Below are positions 60,269 through 64,000 of a stretch of DNA of 64,000 nt, piece after piece (position 1 is the first letter of the stretch; the number at the start of each line of letters is the position of its first letter). The position numbers were made by a program, and so were the translations under genes. Below the pieces are notes generated by a model, which saw only the letters and a list, made by a program, of their open reading frames with translations, was not told where the DNA came from and did not search any database. Origin of the DNA: Eucommia ulmoides (taxonomy: Eukaryota > Streptophyta > Magnoliopsida > Garryales > Eucommiaceae); NCBI GenBank assembly GCA_016647705.1, contig CM028327.1, forward strand, positions 7,511,726 to 7,575,725. Direction: 5' to 3'.

Positions 60269-60276
60269 GCGGGAAA
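60269..60276 (-). promoter_or_regulatory. E2F-like site 2 of the ISWI gene
   Basis: A second GCGGGAAA, 46 bp before the TATA box. Confidence 0.55.
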
Positions 60277-60322
60277 CGCCTTCCTATTTCCAATCTCAAA
60301 AGCACGCCCTGACCACCCGGGG

Positions 60323-60330
60323 TATAAATA
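60323..60330 (+). promoter_or_regulatory. TATA box of the ISWI gene
   Basis: TATAAATA in GGTATAAATACCCTCTCTTT. It lies 116 bp before the start codon, and the phrase is the same in the duplicate at 23361. Confidence 0.75.
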
Positions 60331-60445
60331 CCCTCTCTTTATTCCCTTAACAGGATTTTTATTTTACTTCCGCATTTTTCAGGTTTTTTTTTTCGGTGGA
60401 GTGGCCATCAAGTCGTTCCCTCCCAAAACCCTCGATCTCTCGATA

Positions 60446-63400
60446 ATGTCGAACCCGGAGGAGTCGTCGGACGAATCTCTCTCCGGCGGATCGAATTCGT
60501 CGGAGGAAGAGCAGATCAACGAGCAGATCAACGAGGAGGAAGACGACGAGGAGGAGCTGGAGGCGGTCGCGAGGTCAGCCGATTCCGACGAAGAAGTGGA
60601 CGACGCCGATGGCAATGACGAGGACGGGGAGGAAGATGAGGTGAAAATAATTTTTATTTTTCGCGATTCGCGTTTTTCTTTCGGTTTTTGTGCTAGATTT
60701 GGGTTGTTTGGATGGAGTTGTGCCTAGGGTTTTTGGTGCATGCAATGTGAAGTGCTTGAAGTTGAGTTTGATTAGGTGTTTATTGACGTGTAGCTGCTAG
60801 GTAAATTTGAGGAATGCTTTATGATTTGTGTTTAATATAAATCATGGACATTGAGACCCGGAAAACCTTATTAACATTGAAGGCTAGCACAATAGAAACA
60901 CCAGATGTATGGAAAAACTCTAGCAGAAAGGTTGTACAAGATTTTTGAGTACATTTTTCTTTCAAAATTTACCATGTCGAATTAGTTCTCTTTTTACATG
61001 TTAGATAACTTAGATTATTGTCCCAAATTGATTATTTGAGAATGCCCAAAATCACTGTATAAATCAAAGTAGCTATTGTGCCAAGTGGAGTAGCTCCTTT
61101 ATTTATATTGTGGGTTTAGGCATTCTCAAATAATCAATGTGAGACAAGAATCTAATATCTATTATTAAGTGCAATTCCGGTTTGCACGGATGATTTGACT
61201 ATGAGAGAATGATGAGAAATGTGCACGGATAATTTGACTACGAGAGAAGAGAGAGAAATTCTCATAACCTTGGTTTTGATATCATATGGTATCAAGGAGA
61301 GTAGTTTTTTTTGATTTATATAGTAGTTTGGGCATTCTCATGTAAATGATGTGAGACATGAATCTAACATAATAGATGTTATGAATTTTGCGATAGACAT
61401 AATAATGATCTAATGGAGGTTGTCCCAAAAATTTGCTACAACCTTCTTACCATATATTTTTTGCTAGATATATTGCCCCTTTGAGCTCATAGCTTCATAC
61501 CTGGTTTCCCTTGTCTGTAAGTGGAGCTCTGACCTTAGCTTAGCTTTGGGTTGAAATATAAACAGTGGTATTTTATTTCCAAGAGTGGCCCCGATCCAGG
61601 CTGACCCTATGTATTTGGGTGCTCAAAGTGAAGTATTAAATTAGTGGCTTTCACACTATAGATTAATCTAATGCGCCATGTGTTTTTAAGAACAAAAATT
61701 ATATAACTATTATGTGAGTGTTTTTAAAAACAAATTAGGGATTTTAGACCACTTCCATTCACTAATTAGTCCAATGATTATTTTTTATTTAGTAAAAAAA
61801 TGAAATACATACATAGTTTACGGAAATGGTGCCCCTATTGAATTTGGGTCCAAAGCAATTGCTCTCCCACACGCTAGAGAGCAGATTAGATCATAGAACA
61901 CTGTTGAAATTGAAAGGAAAATTGCACAAGAATGTAGTAAGTGACTAACGATTTTATGTGGTTAGTAATGTTGGATGGTAAATAGGAAGCATGTTCTGAA
62001 AGTAAGCATAATTGAGAAAATGATGTGAAGGTGGTTGAGTGGTAAGACAAGAATGGATGATATTAGTAATGAGGTGTTTTGAGGGCTTACAAATAGTACC
62101 AATTGAGGATAAGATGCGAGAATCGAAAGGTACATTATTGAATTTGGAGTTGTACTCAGTTTGACACGCAGAAGTTAATTTCTTTTCAATTGCAGGATGT
62201 AAATACACCCGCAAATGGTGAAATAGGGAAGCGAGAAAAGAGCAGGCTAAAAGAAATGGAAAGGTTGAAGAAACAAAAGATACAAGAGATATTAGATGCT
62301 CAAAATGCAGCTATTGATGCTGATATGGTTTGTTTTATTTGGAAGATACATGTTACAGATGCTTTATCATTTTTTTTTATTTGAGGTAACAACAAACATG
62401 CGTTGTTTTTCCATGACAGAACAACAGAGGTAAGGGGCGGTTGTCATATCTCTTGCAGCAGACAGAGTTGTTTGCTCATTTTGCCAAAGGAGGTCAGTCT
62501 GCACAGCAAAAGAAGACCAAGGGGAGGTATGAATGCTTGCTCTGTTGATAACTTCTTATACTTTTTTGGAGTTTGCTGAAATGGTCTGTTTTCATTCTTC
62601 AGGAGCTTATGCGAGACTTAAAGAGTTATTGTTATTTCTGTAAGAATATGTAGAAAAAATAAGTATAGAAGTGACTGTTACCTAGAGATTATTGACAAAT
62701 TATTAAAAACAGCTGGGATTCTTTTTCAATCCTAAGCTATCACAACTTCACAAGTTGAATTGGTAATTTTTGAATTGACTGTCAGCATTATCATTCTTTT
62801 GATGACAATATGATCTTCATTTTAGTGATATTGTGGATTGGATATTGATTAGGATATACAATCAATGCATTGCTATAATTTTATGTACTTTGTGTTACTA
62901 ACTTAGTAGAGTTAAAATTAAGCTCCATACTTTTTTTCATTTGCTGGTATGATATAAAACAAGAGATGATAAAGTCCAAGTTATTTTAACTGAAAAATAT
63001 TAGTTTAATGGGATTTAAATTAAATGTGTGATGTGTTGTATGCTCCTCAAGACATTAGTCTTGTTCACTTGTGTGGTGAATATTCAAAGTATTCAAGTTT
63101 TTAATCATATTTGTGTATTCTCTATATTGCCCACGTATCTTCCTTTCTGCATCCAATGCATTTGGGTTGTCTCGGGTGACTACTTCCTTACAACATCATG
63201 TAGTTTATTGTATATTTTTGGTTGATTGATTTTCTTTCTAAATTATATGAATTAGGGGTCGTCATGCATCAAAGGTAACCGAAGAGGAAGAGGATGAAGA
63301 ATATCTCAAGGAGGAAGATGGCCTGACGGGAAATACACGGCTTGTGGTGCAACCTTCTTGTAAGACTTCCTGCCTTCCAACATCTTCCCTCTTTCTCTCT

Positions 63401-64000
63401 ATACTTATATGTATATTTTATGTGTATATAACTTGTTTTTTGGGTGCCCATGTGTGGATGTGTGTTTGCCTACGTGAGATGGAGGAAATGGGATTTCCTC
63501 AAACAATTTTGAAACAAATGGTCTTTGGTGTACTCAATGACTTTATTTATTCTTTTTCCTTAAAATTGTTCTCTGCATTGCTTTCTATTGAACCAAAACA
63601 TGTCTTAAATTGAAGAAAAGCATGTTGTTTTAAGAAGGTACATGTTCGTTTTTTCTTTCTTTATTTAATAAGGCCATGACATGTTCACTTTTTCTTTCTT
63701 TCTTTATGCAATGAGGCCATGACATGTTCCCAGTTTCTTTTATTTAAGTTCATAATTTTGGGGATGTTCTTATTCAGATTTGTTATGTTTTGGCGTTTTT
63801 CAGCTTTTGCAAAGGTTGTGAGTTTTGTAGTACATCTTTGTTAGATTGAATTGTTTCGACATGCATGGATTGTGTCAAAAGTTTACGTTATATCTGTGAA
63901 GTACTTTCTAGACTGAAATGTTTTTGGTTTATGTTAAGGTTCTTTGCCAAAATATATGTTATTGTTTGTGGATTCTTGTACTTATGACATCACTTTAATA
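60446..64000 (+). CDS. CHR11: ISWI-class chromatin-remodeling ATPase (CHR11/CHR17 type), N-terminal part
   Basis: Four coding exons lie in the window: 60446..60640, 62196..62327, 62420..62526 and 63256..63359 (179 codons plus one base). All have GT..AG borders and matching phases. The gene runs off the right edge inside intron 4. Exon 1 is an acidic tail (DE-rich, residues 1-65). Exon 2 carries KREKSRLKEMERLKKQKIQ. Exon 3 carries GKGRLSYLLQQTELFAHFAK. Exon 4 carries EEEEDEEYLKEEDGLTG and NTRLVVQPS, just ahead of the SNF2 ATPase domain. These match plant ISWI proteins CHR11/CHR17 in order. ISWI proteins slide and space nucleosomes in the nucleus using ATP; the ATPase, HAND, SANT and SLIDE parts are not visible here. 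An in-frame ATG at 60266 lies before the TATA box, so 60446 is the start. Exon 1 contains a small tandem repeat (QINEQINEEE). Confidence 0.93.
61021..61155. repeat. Inverted repeat in intron 1 of the ISWI gene
   Basis: CCCAAATTGATTATTTGAGA..ATGCCC at 61021 is mirrored by GGCATTCTCAAATAATCAAT at 61112, a potential stem of about 22 bp with a 65-bp loop. A third, partial copy (GGGCATTCTCATGTAAATGA) lies at 61331. Confidence 0.65.

Noticed and set aside
60266-60445. Upstream in-frame extension of the ISWI N-terminus
   Set aside because: The upstream ATG lies before the TATA box, the stretch is not acidic like ISWI tails, and the corresponding region of the duplicate does not align as protein. 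Start kept at 60446.
1-64000. tRNA, rRNA or other structured RNA genes
   Set aside because: Scanning for tRNA A/B boxes, rRNA stretches and snRNA-like boxes gave nothing beyond the SINE relics; a covariance-model search would be needed to exclude small RNAs.

Overview
The window is nuclear DNA from a eudicot plant. The base composition is AT-rich. The genes have many short exons with GT..AG introns, the promoters carry TATA boxes, and the coding sequences match plant-only families (a CASP-like membrane protein, a plant ISWI remodeler, a WCRKC thioredoxin-like fragment). Most of the sequence is mobile-element debris: nested MULE-type, hAT-type and Harbinger-type elements, SINE relics, Ty1/copia DNA and solo LTRs. 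I cannot name the species.

Host genes. (1) 9651..11912 (+): a two-exon CASPL1E-type four-helix membrane protein of 194 aa. (2) 13133..20033 (-): an eleven-exon gene for a 405-aa PPR/TPR-like protein, probably organellar. It converges on the CASPL gene, and its introns are loaded with insertions. (3) 60446 to beyond 64000 (+): the first four coding exons of an ISWI-class chromatin remodeler (CHR11/CHR17 type), with a TATA box and two E2F-like sites upstream; the ATPase part lies outside the window. A truncated copy of this gene's promoter, first exon and part of intron 1 sits at about 23225..23965. A broken NAM-associated C-terminal-domain fragment (24148..24675) lies just downstream of it.

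Mobile elements by region. 5.3-6.4 kb: an inverted-repeat element holding a minisatellite. 12.3-12.8 kb and 22.4-23.2 kb: Harbinger/Tourist-like MITEs with TTA/TAA target duplications. 13.3-14.9 kb: an hAT-type element (13745..14828) carrying gene-like sequence, nested in another inverted-repeat element inside the PPR gene's last intron. 25.9-32.3 kb: a Harbinger-like element split by two MULE-type elements of one family in opposite orientation. Each MULE has a perfect 9-bp target duplication, and the second carries a captured fragment of a chloroplast WCRKC thioredoxin-like gene. 33.0-33.6, 51.3-52.1 and 59.3-60.0 kb: further hAT-type elements. 53.7-54.7 kb: a third MULE of the same family.

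34765..46982 is an old, broken Ty1/copia element of SIRE/Sirevirus type with LTRs of about 2.3 kb and a perfect 5-bp target duplication. Two solo LTRs of a second family have landed in it. A third solo LTR (48555..50596), related to the copia LTRs, splits yet another copia relic. Away from the three host genes there is little sign of functional coding sequence. The most notable points are the thioredoxin-carrying Pack-MULE, the promoter-plus-exon duplicate of the ISWI gene, the triplicated splice-acceptor region in the PPR gene's intron 1, and the repeated quasi-palindromic cassettes in the LTRs of different families.
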